DNA from: Planctomycetaceae bacterium
GTDB taxonomy: Bacteria; Planctomycetota; Planctomycetia; Pirellulales; Pirellulaceae
Reading direction: 5' to 3'
DNA: 31,999 nucleotides
Assembly (NCBI GenBank): GCA_007695205.1
Contig: REEF01000666.1
Location: forward strand, 1-31,999
The position numbers and the translations under genes were made by a program. This document shows positions 1-10,000 of this stretch, piece after piece. The stretch's first letter is position 1; every line of letters begins with the position of its first letter. The notes beneath the pieces are model-generated. The model did not search any database. It saw nothing but the letters and a program-made list of their open reading frames with translations, and was not told the origin of the DNA.

Positions 1-699
1 ATCGGCGACCACGCGGTTGTCGTGCCCGATGGTGGTACCGAAGACCGGTACATCGCCGTAGTGGTGCGTCCAGTACGTAATGTGGCTCTGGCCGTGTTCG
101 TCATCGCAATCGGCCAAGGGGGTAATGCCCGGGCTGACGTTTTCGACAAGATACAGCTCGACGGTCGCCGGTGCCCACGTCTGGCCGAAATCACGCATGA
201 TGGGGTGATCTGGTGCCAAGTTCCGCACCTGGCGAGGCCGATTGCTGGTGTGACGACGCGACTTCAGGCCCGTCAACTCGTGCCACCGATCCACCTCGCG
301 GCCAAAGTGCAACGCGTTGTGGATGAAGACGGCCGGAACCCCAGCATCGCGATGAGCATCGGCGATACGGTCGGTCAGATCCTTTTGCTTTTCCGCCGGC
401 ATTCGACCGATACCGATGCTGTACAGGACGACGTCAAACGGTTGGATCCAGTCTTCGTCCTGAAAGCGGGTGGGCTCGAAATCATTCCGCTTGCCCGCTT
501 CGTAATCGAGCGTCCACTGGACGTGAATCCGTTCGCTTACGCCTTCTGCGATGATCTTCTTTTGAGCTTCGAAATCGTGCCATCCGCCGCCAGTGACCAG
601 CAGGGCCCGAATCGGCGGGGTGGCGTCCGCCGCGAAGGCGTGACCGGCGATGCACAGGGCAAGAAACAACAGGCAGCAGCGTTTGGCAAACATCAACAT
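1..699 (-). CDS. Exported ThuA-like domain protein (partial, C-terminus outside the window)
   Basis: This gene reads leftwards and runs off the window at base 1, leaving 233 codons without a stop. The ATG at 699 follows an AAGGA ribosome site about 8 bases upstream. The product begins with a signal peptide: a basic start (FAKRCC), a hydrophobic stretch and an A-F-A-A cleavage region near residue 24. The mature part opens with IRALLVTGGGWHDF, continues with a strand ending in VVLYSIGIGRMP and has a PAVFIHNALHF segment and the late motif ITYWTHHYGDVPVFGTTIGHDN. These are hallmarks of the ThuA family (trehalose-utilisation type, class-I glutamine-amidotransferase-like fold), common as exported proteins in planctomycetes. 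Their biochemical role is unsettled, so no substrate is claimed. It is divergent from the giant repeat gene to its right. Family call fairly sure; function unknown. Confidence 0.85.
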   Translation of the reverse strand, partial: MLMFAKRCCLLFLALCIAGHAFAADATPPIRALLVTGGGWHDFEAQKKIIAEGVSERIHVQWTLDYEAGKRNDFEPTRFQDEDWIQPFDVVLYSIGIGRMPAEKQKDLTDRIADAHRDAGVPAVFIHNALHFGREVDRWHELTGLKSRRHTSNRPRQVRNLAPDHPIMRDFGQTWAPATVELYLVENVSPGITPLADCDDEHGQSHITYWTHHYGDVPVFGTTIGHDNRVVAD

Positions 700-1107
700 C
701 GCGGGGTTCCTTTCGCGGTGGGCAAGACAACGGGGCTGCCGTCATGGCATTGTCGGGCAGTATGGACGCGGCTGAGGCTCCGCCCCAGCAGACCGCCTCT
801 ATCATAGAACAACACAACACGAGTGTCCAATATGCAACCGGCCACGTATCCCTTGGTGAAATCGGCGGCAGGGGGGGCCCGACCGCCGGGCGGGACTCAT
901 GTGGCCCCCGACCGCCGGGCGGGGGTCTCTGCCGCGTCCCGCTCAGCGCGCGGGACCCACAGCGTCGTCGCCCGAAAACGACTCCCGACCCCGTTGCACT
1001 CATTCGCTTCCCATCGTTGCCTTATCCGGGCGATCGGCATATTCTGAGGTAAGCGGTTTGTTTCGACGCGTCTTATTGGTTCATGGGAAGTCAATTCGGG
1101 GTATGCG
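700..1107. other. Divergent intergenic region, 408 bases
   Basis: This stretch separates the leftward ThuA-like gene from the rightward solenoid gene and should hold both promoters. No convincing -35/-10 pair was found. Short reading frames on both strands look like non-coding frames in GC-rich DNA. The only structured part is the repeat cluster at 865-956. The weak ribosome site of the solenoid gene (CGGGG, 1097-1101) lies at the right edge. Confidence 0.6.
865..956. repeat. GC-rich palindromic repeat cluster
   Basis: The 17-mer CCCGACCGCCGGGCGGG occurs at 878-894 and again at 907-923, a 29-base step. GCGGCAG (865-871) and CTGCCGC (929-935) form an outer inverted pair around both copies. 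Immediately after comes GTCCCG (936-941), nine bases, then CGGGAC (951-956), a hairpin of the same size and arm sequence as the two at 12400-12450. The cluster is probably one of the dispersed intergenic palindrome families usual in planctomycetes. It could also form structure in the leader of either divergent gene. Confidence 0.7.
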
Positions 1108-4100
1108 ATGGCATTTTGGCTGATTTGGTTCGCGATCTGTCTGCCTACTGAGGACCAGGGCGAACCGCAGGGGAGTACGCCGAACGTTCGCGAGGCGATC
1201 GACCGGGCGATCCGGCAACTGGGGGCTGACCGGTTCGCGGATCGTCGCCAGGCATCGCGGTTTCTCTGGCAGCAGGGGTTGGCTGCTGAACCTGCGTTGC
1301 TCCGAGCGGCAGAGGACCCTGATCGCGAGGTCCGGTTACGAGCCGGATTGATTCTGGACGATTTTCACTACGGGATCTTGCCGGACGTTTCGGAAGAGGT
1401 CAATGAATTGATCCGGCAGTTTCGCAGCGGCGATGCCCAACAACGGCTGGCTGCCTTGCAATCGCTGGCCGACCGGGACGATTTCGCTCGCGTGCAGCAT
1501 TTGATCCAGTTGGAACCGGACGGCGGTGTCCGCCGCACGTTGTTGGTTTATCTGATGCGCAATTCGCGAGCCATCGAATACTTTCTGCGATTGGAGCGGC
1601 TGGAGGAATGGGTGATCGCCATCGGCGCCGATCAGGATGTCGCTTGGCGTCAGACGACCTTGGCTCAGATGCTGTTTTCCGAACCGATGATCCGGCGTCT
1701 GTCGGATCGCGGCGAGTTACGGGTGCTGGTGAATGTCGTCCGCCGGGAACAGGCCGCTGAGGTCCGTCGTGCGATGTTGTCGCGGTTGTTCGAGAACGCG
1801 GCGGCGGTCGCGTCCCTGGTCCAGCACAACCAGTTGGATCTGTTGCTGGAGCTGATCCAACTGGAACCGCAGTTGCGTCAGCGGAGCCAATGGATACTGC
1901 AGATTGTGTCCGCACCGCAGACGATCAAGATTCTGGTCGAAGGCGATCATTTCGAGGGATTCCTCGAATTCGCTCGGAAGAACGCCGAGCCGGAACAACA
2001 GGCGACGTTAGTGCAGCGCGTCGTCCAACATCCGGATGTCGTCCAGGCGATCATGGCCAACAGTGGCGTCGACGGACTGGTCGAACTGGCATCGGTCGAA
2101 GAGGACCCGGAGCAACGGGGTACGTTGTTGGCCGGAATCGCCGGGTCGACAGGTGTCCGCCAGGCGATCAGCGCTGATGACCAACGCGATCTGATCCTGC
2201 AATTGGCTGCGAAACGCGAACCGATCCCGATGCACAACCAGTACATGAAGGGCATCCTGAACTCGGGCCATGGACACTCGCTGTTCCAGCATCCTGAAAG
2301 CCGCCAGATCTTGTGGGAGCTGATCGAACCGGACCTTCCGGAAACGGACCTGGCCGAAAAAGACTGGCGTGGCGAAGCCATCTTTCGGCTGCTGACGATG
2401 TCAGGTGCCCAAGAGATATTTCGCGAGTCAAAGGAACTGCAATGGCTGATCCGATTTTTGGACGATCAGGTGACGGACGATCAACGCCAGCGGCTGTTGC
2501 AGCGAGTGTTGGTCGATTACCGGCTGCAGCGTTTGTTGAACGAGATCGAGTACTTCGATCCGCTGCTGGCTGTGATCCAGAAGACGCCGGACGATCAGCG
2601 AGGCGTCTTGCTCGGGCGACTGGTCGCGATGACCACGATCCAGCGACTGGCCGATGCCGATCAGATCGAGCGTGTCCTGGCGTTAGCTCGATACGAAACG
2701 GTGCCGCAAGTCCGCCTGGCCTACTTGGAAAGCCTGTTCCGCAACGAATCCGTCATGTCGTCGTTGATCGCCGCGGAACGCTACGATGCGTTGTGGGAAC
2801 TGCTGCTGGACCAACAGAACTCCGACCGATATGCGGCGTTGCGTGGCGACTTTTACAGCACCCGTGCCGTGCTGAACCGCTTGCAGCAGCAGGAGCAGGT
2901 TGACACGCTGATCGAATTTGCCAGGCAGCAGACGGTTCCCGCAGCGAAACACGAGTACCTGGTGAAACTGTTCCGCAACCAGCAGGTGATGAGTCTGTTG
3001 ATCGATCGGGGGCATTTCGAAACACTCGACGAAATGGCGCACGGAGCGGCCGACGAGAACCAAGAGGTCGTCTTGCTGAGCGCCTTTTATGTCAGTTCGC
3101 AGGTGCTGAAACGCATGGCCGACGATCAGCGGATCGACCAGGTGGTGGAGTTCGCAGAGCAGCATTTGACCGGCAACAGCCTCCGCACCTTCCTCCAGCA
3201 GATCTGCCAGCAAGAGGCCGCCATCGATGCCATCGTCCAGCAAGACCAATTGGACCGGACCCTGAGCCTGATCAAGCAGCAAACCCAGGATCACCAGCAG
3301 GCGTACCTGTTGCGTTTGTTCTTGGCGGCACCGCGAGTGGTGGCCCATTATAATTCGGAAGGCCGCTTGCACGATCTGTTTCTGTTAATCGCTCAGATCT
3401 CGCACCATTCCCGCTTTACGGTCTGGGACAGCTTCCTGCAACGGTCCGAGAACGTCCAGGTAGTCCTGAAAAACGAGATGCTGGACGATCTGCTGCAGCA
3501 CATCGACCAAGAACCTCAGGCGCCGCACCGCGGAATCCTGTTAGGACGCCTGTTGACGCATCCCGCGATGATCGAGCACTGGGTTGCTCGTCGAGGCGTG
3601 GACAGTCTGTTCGATCTGATCGACTTGCACAGCGAAGAACATGCTCGACATAATTTGCTCCGCACCCTGTTCCACAGCGAATCGGCGATCCAGGCCTTGC
3701 TGGCCGCTGGCGGTTTCGAGCGTTTGTACCAGATGGCCTGGAGCGACGCGAACCTGCAACAGCGCGACCAGTTGCTGGCCCAGTTGCTGACCAATCCCAA
3801 GATGGTCGAGTACCTGGTGGTCGAAGATCGGGTCGATCGGCTGATCCAGGTCGCGGGCCAGCAAGGCGATGTGGAGATCCGCCGCCACGTGTTGAGCCAG
3901 ATCGTGGCCAGCCCGGCTGCGGTCGAAGCGTTGCTGGACGGAGGCTATCTGGATCAACTGGTCAAACTGTGTCGTCTGGATTATGACGCCACCGCTCGGC
4001 GACAGTTGCTGGTGACCCTGCTCGAGTCGCGGGCCGCCTCCGAAACGTTGGCCGATACCGAGGAATTGGCTCCGATCATCCACGAGATCTTGGGCGAACC

Positions 4101-6900
4101 CGACGACGATTCCCGGCGTGGATTCATTCAATCCGTGCTCAGCCGCCGGGAAATTCTGCCGATGCTGATCGATCGTGGGCTGTTTGTCCCATTGCTGGAC
4201 GCTGTCGACCAGGACGAAGATGTCGACCAACGGCGTCTGGTGCTGCTGCCGTTGTTGAGCCATCCCCATGCGGTACGCGAATTAGATCGATTGGGCCGTA
4301 TTCCGAAGATGATCCAATGGATCGACGACCAGGCACGGGAGTCGGACACTGGGCAGATCCCCATCGGCATTTTGTCCAGCCCGGCCGCCGTCCAGGCGAT
4401 CATCGCCAGCGATGGGTTCGAGTCGTTGTTGAAATGGATCGGTCGCGAAGAAAGTGCAGGCCGGGTGGCTCAATTGCTGGCCAGTCTTTGGACCCACCCT
4501 GCGATGGTTGCGCACTTAATCGAACAGGGACACTTCGATCGATTTCGCCGCTGGTTGGAAGATCGTCAGCATCCGAGCGAACGACGGCAGTTGCTCCAAT
4601 TGTGGCTCCATCGCGAAGAAGCCCAGGCTTCGCTGGTACATCCCCAAGTGGCCGAGTGGCTGGTCCAGTGGGTGAAGGACGAAACCGATGAAGGGTTCCG
4701 TCGTTCCCATGCGCTTCGCCTATCAGGGAACTCGCGGATACGACAGCATCTCCTGACCCATGGACATGGAGACTTTTTGCGAGAAGTCCTCGACTGGATC
4801 CCAGAATCGTCCGATCGCCTCCGACGATCCGAAGAGCTGATACTGGCTCCGTCCGGTTGGGTGGCGAACCTTCATCAACAGGGCCAGCACCAGTTAGCGG
4901 AAGAACTACTCCAGCAGCAACTTCCCGACGATGACTCCCAGCGGTTGCATCTGGCCAACTACTGGTGGGTTCATGGTCAGTTGGCACAGCAAATCCGCAC
5001 CTTCCAACAGCGCTGGAAGACAGATCGGCATACTGACGATGGGCGACAACTGGTCTACCTGCACCGAGTGGCCGGAGACTTGAGTTCGGCGTATCGCATC
5101 GCCGAAGCACTGGAGGATCCGGGGTTGCAGAACAGCCTGTTGATCGAGATGCGTCGGTGGGCCGATGCGGCAGCCCTGCAACGGTCGCATCCCTGTCCAC
5201 TGCCGATCCCATGCAGCCGAATCCTCGCCGCAACGCTCCAGTTCCGGCAAATCGAGCGATGGGCTCAGACCGCTGCCTGCGAACGATTGGCAGGCGATGT
5301 CGAGGCCGCGTCCCGGACCATCGCACAGATCATCGAAGCCGCCACAGCCAGCCCCGAGGACCAGGCGCTGCAACGGCGATGTGCCCAAGTGCTGTTCGCG
5401 AACCATCGCATCCAGCAAGGGCTGGAGTTTCTGGCCGAACATGCACCCTGGCAAACCGCGTCGGTGCTGACGGAACAAATGCGATTTCGGGAAGCGCTCC
5501 GACTGCTCGGTTGGCCGGACACGACACCGCAAGACCAAGGCTGGATCGTGTCGCTACCCCCCCGAGGCTACCAGGACAGTTTGCAAGCCATCGGACAAGT
5601 CGAATCGGCATTGGAAATCGTCCAGTTGCTGCATCGGCTGGGGCATGTCGAAGCCGCGATCGCTACGGCCGAGTTGGTCGAAGGCTACAGCCGTGAACTG
5701 CCCGACGAACCAAGCTCCCTTTCGCTGCGCAGACAATGTCTTGAACAGGTCAGCGAGACCTGGTTGACGATCGGACAACCGCAGCGAGCCTGGCAGACGG
5801 CCGCGGAAGCTTCACCCTTTCCGCTTTTGCTGACGACGATTCTGAATCGACTTCACAGCCAGCGCGATGACGATCCACGGAATTTGTTGGCCCTCCTGCG
5901 GCGGACTCGCCCGAACCGCCCCACCGAAAAGGTTTTGGCCGAACTCGATGCGCTGCTCAACCCGTCGCCCGCAGAAGATCTTGCCGAGTTCAACCGAATG
6001 GTCCAAAAAATGCTGCCGTTGATCGATTCCAATGATACGGCCGCCAACGATGCGACGCGAGCGGCGATCGCACGGGTATGTATCCAACGCGATCAGCGCG
6101 AACTGGCTCGACAAGCGATCGAAGAAGCCGATCCGAACCGCTTGGAGATTCTGGCTTTATGGGCCGAGATCGCTTGGCGCGATCAGCGATGGTCGGAAGC
6201 AGCCGAATTGTTCGAACGGCTTTGGCAAGCCGATCACAATCGGCTGGCCGATCTGTTCCTGGCCGGTTCCGCCCTGCAAAAAGCGGGATTGCCAGAAGAA
6301 GCAGACCAGCACTGGCGATTGGTCCACCAGTTGGCGATCACCGGCCCGGACCGGCTGCGACTGGCCCGCGGATTGCTCAGCTATGGCCGGTTGGATCATG
6401 AGCTGACAGATCAAGCGATCGAGCAGTGCCATCTGGTGCTCCGTACCGCGGCGCCCGGCCATCGCGCGTGGCATGAAGCGACTCAACTCTTGGCCAAACA
6501 CGCCCAGGACGCCCCGCCGGACCAGACGGCGGATTGGCTCGATTATTCCGCGTTGGGCGATTCCGCCTTGCCCCCTGCCTCGCATCCGCTGATCGATAAC
6601 CTGCGAAGGGTGGCGAGAATCCATCTTCTGCGTGCCATCGCAGCCATCGAAGCGGGCGATATCGACAAGGCCTTACAACACGCGGGGCAAGCCTTGGATG
6701 CCACTCCCGCCGATACAACCATTTGCGAAGAACTGGTGCCTCGATTGGACGACGCCGGGCATGAGCGTCTGGCTGATCAGCTATTCCAGCGGCAGTACGA
6801 AATCTACAAGCAGGCGATCACCGATTGGCCTGATTCGGCCATGCTCAACAACAACCTGGCTCGATTGGTCGCTCACTGCGGACGCCCCCCGGAAGACTAG
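1108..6900 (+). CDS. Giant alpha-solenoid protein: 28 tandem 39-residue repeats plus TPR-like C-terminus
   Basis: The 1930-residue product is not a named family that I recognise. It starts with a short hydrophobic segment (residues 2-12, AFWLIWFAICL), a weak signal peptide without basic residues. Residues 28-125 look HEAT-like. Residues 126-1220 are 28 consecutive repeats, 23 of exactly 39 residues, each reading as three short helices: aromatic or aliphatic + D/E + x-L-L at the start, R at position 17, L-L at 20-21, often P at 28, V/I at 30-31, L at 34 and often G at 38. From about 1221 the repeats give way to irregular TPR-like helical pairs (for example around 1650-1730 and 1835-1925). No enzyme motif or beta-propeller is visible. 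It probably acts as a long periplasmic or envelope scaffold; this is inference. The ATG at 1108 is the first usable start, with CGGGG six bases upstream. It ends 198 bases before carB, and the pair need not be functionally linked. Confidence 0.85.
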   Translation: MAFWLIWFAICLPTEDQGEPQGSTPNVREAIDRAIRQLGADRFADRRQASRFLWQQGLAAEPALLRAAEDPDREVRLRAGLILDDFHYGILPDVSEEVNELIRQFRSGDAQQRLAALQSLADRDDFARVQHLIQLEPDGGVRRTLLVYLMRNSRAIEYFLRLERLEEWVIAIGADQDVAWRQTTLAQMLFSEPMIRRLSDRGELRVLVNVVRREQAAEVRRAMLSRLFENAAAVASLVQHNQLDLLLELIQLEPQLRQRSQWILQIVSAPQTIKILVEGDHFEGFLEFARKNAEPEQQATLVQRVVQHPDVVQAIMANSGVDGLVELASVEEDPEQRGTLLAGIAGSTGVRQAISADDQRDLILQLAAKREPIPMHNQYMKGILNSGHGHSLFQHPESRQILWELIEPDLPETDLAEKDWRGEAIFRLLTMSGAQEIFRESKELQWLIRFLDDQVTDDQRQRLLQRVLVDYRLQRLLNEIEYFDPLLAVIQKTPDDQRGVLLGRLVAMTTIQRLADADQIERVLALARYETVPQVRLAYLESLFRNESVMSSLIAAERYDALWELLLDQQNSDRYAALRGDFYSTRAVLNRLQQQEQVDTLIEFARQQTVPAAKHEYLVKLFRNQQVMSLLIDRGHFETLDEMAHGAADENQEVVLLSAFYVSSQVLKRMADDQRIDQVVEFAEQHLTGNSLRTFLQQICQQEAAIDAIVQQDQLDRTLSLIKQQTQDHQQAYLLRLFLAAPRVVAHYNSEGRLHDLFLLIAQISHHSRFTVWDSFLQRSENVQVVLKNEMLDDLLQHIDQEPQAPHRGILLGRLLTHPAMIEHWVARRGVDSLFDLIDLHSEEHARHNLLRTLFHSESAIQALLAAGGFERLYQMAWSDANLQQRDQLLAQLLTNPKMVEYLVVEDRVDRLIQVAGQQGDVEIRRHVLSQIVASPAAVEALLDGGYLDQLVKLCRLDYDATARRQLLVTLLESRAASETLADTEELAPIIHEILGEPDDDSRRGFIQSVLSRREILPMLIDRGLFVPLLDAVDQDEDVDQRRLVLLPLLSHPHAVRELDRLGRIPKMIQWIDDQARESDTGQIPIGILSSPAAVQAIIASDGFESLLKWIGREESAGRVAQLLASLWTHPAMVAHLIEQGHFDRFRRWLEDRQHPSERRQLLQLWLHREEAQASLVHPQVAEWLVQWVKDETDEGFRRSHALRLSGNSRIRQHLLTHGHGDFLREVLDWIPESSDRLRRSEELILAPSGWVANLHQQGQHQLAEELLQQQLPDDDSQRLHLANYWWVHGQLAQQIRTFQQRWKTDRHTDDGRQLVYLHRVAGDLSSAYRIAEALEDPGLQNSLLIEMRRWADAAALQRSHPCPLPIPCSRILAATLQFRQIERWAQTAACERLAGDVEAASRTIAQIIEAATASPEDQALQRRCAQVLFANHRIQQGLEFLAEHAPWQTASVLTEQMRFREALRLLGWPDTTPQDQGWIVSLPPRGYQDSLQAIGQVESALEIVQLLHRLGHVEAAIATAELVEGYSRELPDEPSSLSLRRQCLEQVSETWLTIGQPQRAWQTAAEASPFPLLLTTILNRLHSQRDDDPRNLLALLRRTRPNRPTEKVLAELDALLNPSPAEDLAEFNRMVQKMLPLIDSNDTAANDATRAAIARVCIQRDQRELARQAIEEADPNRLEILALWAEIAWRDQRWSEAAELFERLWQADHNRLADLFLAGSALQKAGLPEEADQHWRLVHQLAITGPDRLRLARGLLSYGRLDHELTDQAIEQCHLVLRTAAPGHRAWHEATQLLAKHAQDAPPDQTADWLDYSALGDSALPPASHPLIDNLRRVARIHLLRAIAAIEAGDIDKALQHAGQALDATPADTTICEELVPRLDDAGHERLADQLFQRQYEIYKQAITDWPDSAMLNNNLARLVAHCGRPPED
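1483..4767 (+). repeat. Coding array of 28 repeats of about 39 codons
   Basis: I split the translated protein by hand into units starting with an aromatic or aliphatic residue plus D/E, such as FEGFLEFARK, VDTLIEFARQ, FERLYQMAWS and LDQLVKLCRL. Lengths are 39 residues except units 8 (45), 10 (37), 17 (38), 27 (38) and 28 (40). Summing the unit lengths gives residues 126-1220, which agrees with the nucleotide coordinates. The units differ strongly in sequence, so the array is old and held in register by selection on the protein rather than recently amplified at DNA level. Confidence 0.85.
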
Positions 6901-6938
6901 GCTCGGGAAAAACAACGGCAGCAGTTCGCACCCGCCCC

Positions 6939-6968
6939 TTGATCCACCAGTCCTTACCCTGTTAAGCT
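6939..6968 (+). promoter_or_regulatory. Weak candidate promoter for carB
   Basis: TTGATC (6939-6944) and TAAGCT (6963-6968) are separated by 18 bases in the gap before carB. Each matches the sigma-70 consensus at about four of six positions, so this is only a suggestion. Confidence 0.2.
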
Positions 6969-7098
6969 CTGGAAATTTTTGTGAGCCTACCAGACCGCAC
7001 CCGTGTAGAGCGGGGGCCCTCTGGCCGCTAGATTCTTGGTAGTGCCTGGAGATAAACACTCACCTTTAGAAGCCCGCTGGGGCCAAGACAGGGAACAC

Positions 7099-10000
7099 GT
7101 GCCACGCCGAAACGACATTCAAAAGATCCTGTTGATCGGGTCCGGTCCCATTGTCATCGGACAGGCCTGCGAGTTCGATTATTCTGGGACGCAGGCCTGC
7201 AAAGCGCTGCGTGAGGAAGGTTACGAGGTCGTGCTGGTCAATTCCAACCCGGCCACTATTATGACCGACCCAGCAACCGCCCACCGGACTTACATCGAAC
7301 CATTGACATGGCAAATCGTGGAAAAGATCATTCAACGCGAACGTCCGGACGCATTGCTACCCACGTTGGGCGGGCAGACGGGCCTGAATCTGGCGATGGA
7401 TCTGGATCGGCATGGGGTATTGGAAAAGTACGGCGTCAAGATGATCGGTGCCAACGCGGCGGTGATCGCCAAGGCCGAAGAACGCGAGCAGTTCAAGCAG
7501 GCGATGTACGCGATCGGCCTGGAATGCTGTACCAGCGAGATCGTCACCACGATTGAACAGGCCAGGGCAGCCGTCTCGCGGATCGGGTTGCCTTGTGTGG
7601 TTCGGCCCAGCTTTACTTTGGGTGGCTCGGGTTCGGCGATCGCTTACAACCGCGGGGAGTTCGACACACTTGTGCAACGCGGCTTGGATCAATCCCCGAT
7701 TCACGAGGTGTTGATCGAAGAGTCGGTGCTGGGTTGGAAAGAGTTCGAGATGGAGGTGATGCGTGATCTGGACGACAACGTCGTCATCATCTGTGCCATC
7801 GAGAATTTCGATCCGATGGGCGTGCACACGGGGGATTCGATCACCGTCGCGCCAGCTCAGACTCTGACCGACAAGGAATACCAATTGATGCGGGACGCCA
7901 GCCTGGCGGTGATCCGCGAGATCGGCGTCGAGACGGGCGGTTCGAATATCCAGTTCGCCATCCATCCCGAAACGGGCCGCATGGTGGTGATCGAGATGAA
8001 CCCCCGAGTCAGCCGATCCAGTGCCTTGGCGTCCAAGGCGACGGGCTTTCCGATCGCCAAGATTGCGGCCAAGTTGGCGGTGGGATACCGCTTGCACGAA
8101 TTGGCCAACGACATCACCCAGAAGACCAAGGCGTGTTTTGAACCGACGATCGACTATGTGGTCACCAAGATCCCTCGATTCGCTTTCGAGAAATTCCCCG
8201 ACGCCGACGATACCCTGACGACTCAGATGAAGAGTGTCGGCGAAACGATGGCGATCGGGCGGACGTTCAAGGAATCCCTGCAGAAGGCCCTGCGCGGTCT
8301 GGAAGTCGGCAGCTTTGGGCTGGGTTGCGACGGCAAGGATCTGTGGGGGACCGACAAGCAACCGTCGATCGAAGAAATCCGTGCGAAATTGTCCAGGCCC
8401 AACTACGAACGCATCTGGTACGTGCGTTATGCCATCAAGGCCGGGTTGTCGATCGACGAAATCTACCGGTTGTCCTGGATCGATCCTTGGTTCCTGGACC
8501 AGTTGGCCGAGATCATCGAGATGGAGGATCGGTTGCGCGGCTTCGGGGATGTTTCCGAGGTAGATGATGCGACGTTGCGCCAAGCCAAACGTTTCGGCTT
8601 CTCCGATCGGCAACTGGCCACGCTGTGGCAGACGTCGGACATGGCGGTCCGCGAAGATCGCAAGTCGCGGGGCATCGTCGCCACGTTCAAGTCGGTCGAT
8701 ACATGTGCGGCCGAATTCGAGGCCTATACGCCCTATTATTATTCCACCTACGAAGACGAGGATGAAACACCGCCCAAGCAACCGGGCAAACGCCGGATCA
8801 TGATCCTGGGCGGCGGTCCCAACCGGATCGGGCAGGGGATCGAGTTCGATTACTGCTGCTGTCACGCCAGCTTTGCGCTCCGCGAAATGGGCATCGAATC
8901 GGTGATGGTCAATTCCAATCCGGAGACGGTCAGCACCGACTATGACACCAGCGATCTGTTGTTTTTCGAGCCGCTGACGACCGAGGACGTGCTGAATATC
9001 TTCGACCGGGTCCAACCCGACGGCGTGATTGTCCAGTTCGGTGGTCAGACGCCCCTGAATCTGGCGCGGGCGCTGGATACGGCGGGCGTCCCAATCATCG
9101 GAACCACGGTCGACACGATCGAGGCCGCCGAGGATCGTGAGAAGTTTGCCGCCATGCTGCGGAGAGTCAACCTGAAGCAACCCTCCAACGGCATCGCGCT
9201 GAACATGAACCAGGCGTTGGACGAAGTCAACAAGATCGGCTTTCCCGCCTTGGTCCGCCCCAGCTTTGTGTTGGGCGGTCGTGCCATGGAGATCTGCTAC
9301 GACCACACTCAGTTCGAGCGCTATGTGGCCGAAGCCTTCATCGCGGCTCAAGGCCAACCGGTGCTGATCGATCGCTTCTTGGAAGACGCCACCGAAGTGG
9401 ATGTGGATGCGATCAGCGACGGCCAGGATGTATGCGTGATGGGGATCATGGAACATATCGAAGAGGCGGGAGTGCACTCGGGTGACTCCGCGTGCTCGAT
9501 CCCACCGTACAACCTGCCGATGTCCGTCATCCAGGAGATCCGGGATGCCACCCACGCGATGGCGAAGCATCTGAAGGTGGTCGGCCTGATGAACGTCCAA
9601 TTCGCGGTCAAGCAGGACGAGGACGGGATGAGCGTCTACGTATTGGAAGTCAACCCGCGCGCCAGTCGCACCGTACCGTTCGTCGCCAAAGCGACCGGCG
9701 TCCCGGTGGCCAAGTTGGCCGCCAAGGTGATGGCCGGCGCGACGTTGGCCGAATTGGGTGTCGATCGCGAACCGCTGCCGCGACACGTGTCGATCAAGGA
9801 AAGTGTTTTCCCGTTTCGCAAGTTCGTGGGCGTCGATATCGCCCTGGGCCCGGAGATGCGCAGTACGGGCGAGGTAATGGGGATCAGCGAACGTTTCTCG
9901 ATTGCGTTTGCCAAGAGCCAGATCGCGGCCGGCGTCGTGTTGCCGCCCGAACAACAGACCCTATTCGTCAGTGTGACCGACCGGCACAAAGAGCCGTTTA

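Noticed and set aside
22..807. A 261-codon rightward frame at the window start
   Set aside because: It is the complement of the ThuA-like gene, whose signal peptide, ribosome site and family motifs are clear on the minus strand.
7036..7098. Longer carB starting at TTG 7036
   Set aside because: The 21 extra residues do not resemble any CarB N-terminus, while GTG 7099 gives the standard beginning.
7357..9954. An 865-codon open frame antisense to carB
   Set aside because: It lies wholly inside a gene with unmistakable carbamoyl-phosphate synthase motifs; long antisense frames are expected in GC-rich coding DNA, and its translation shows no recognisable domain.
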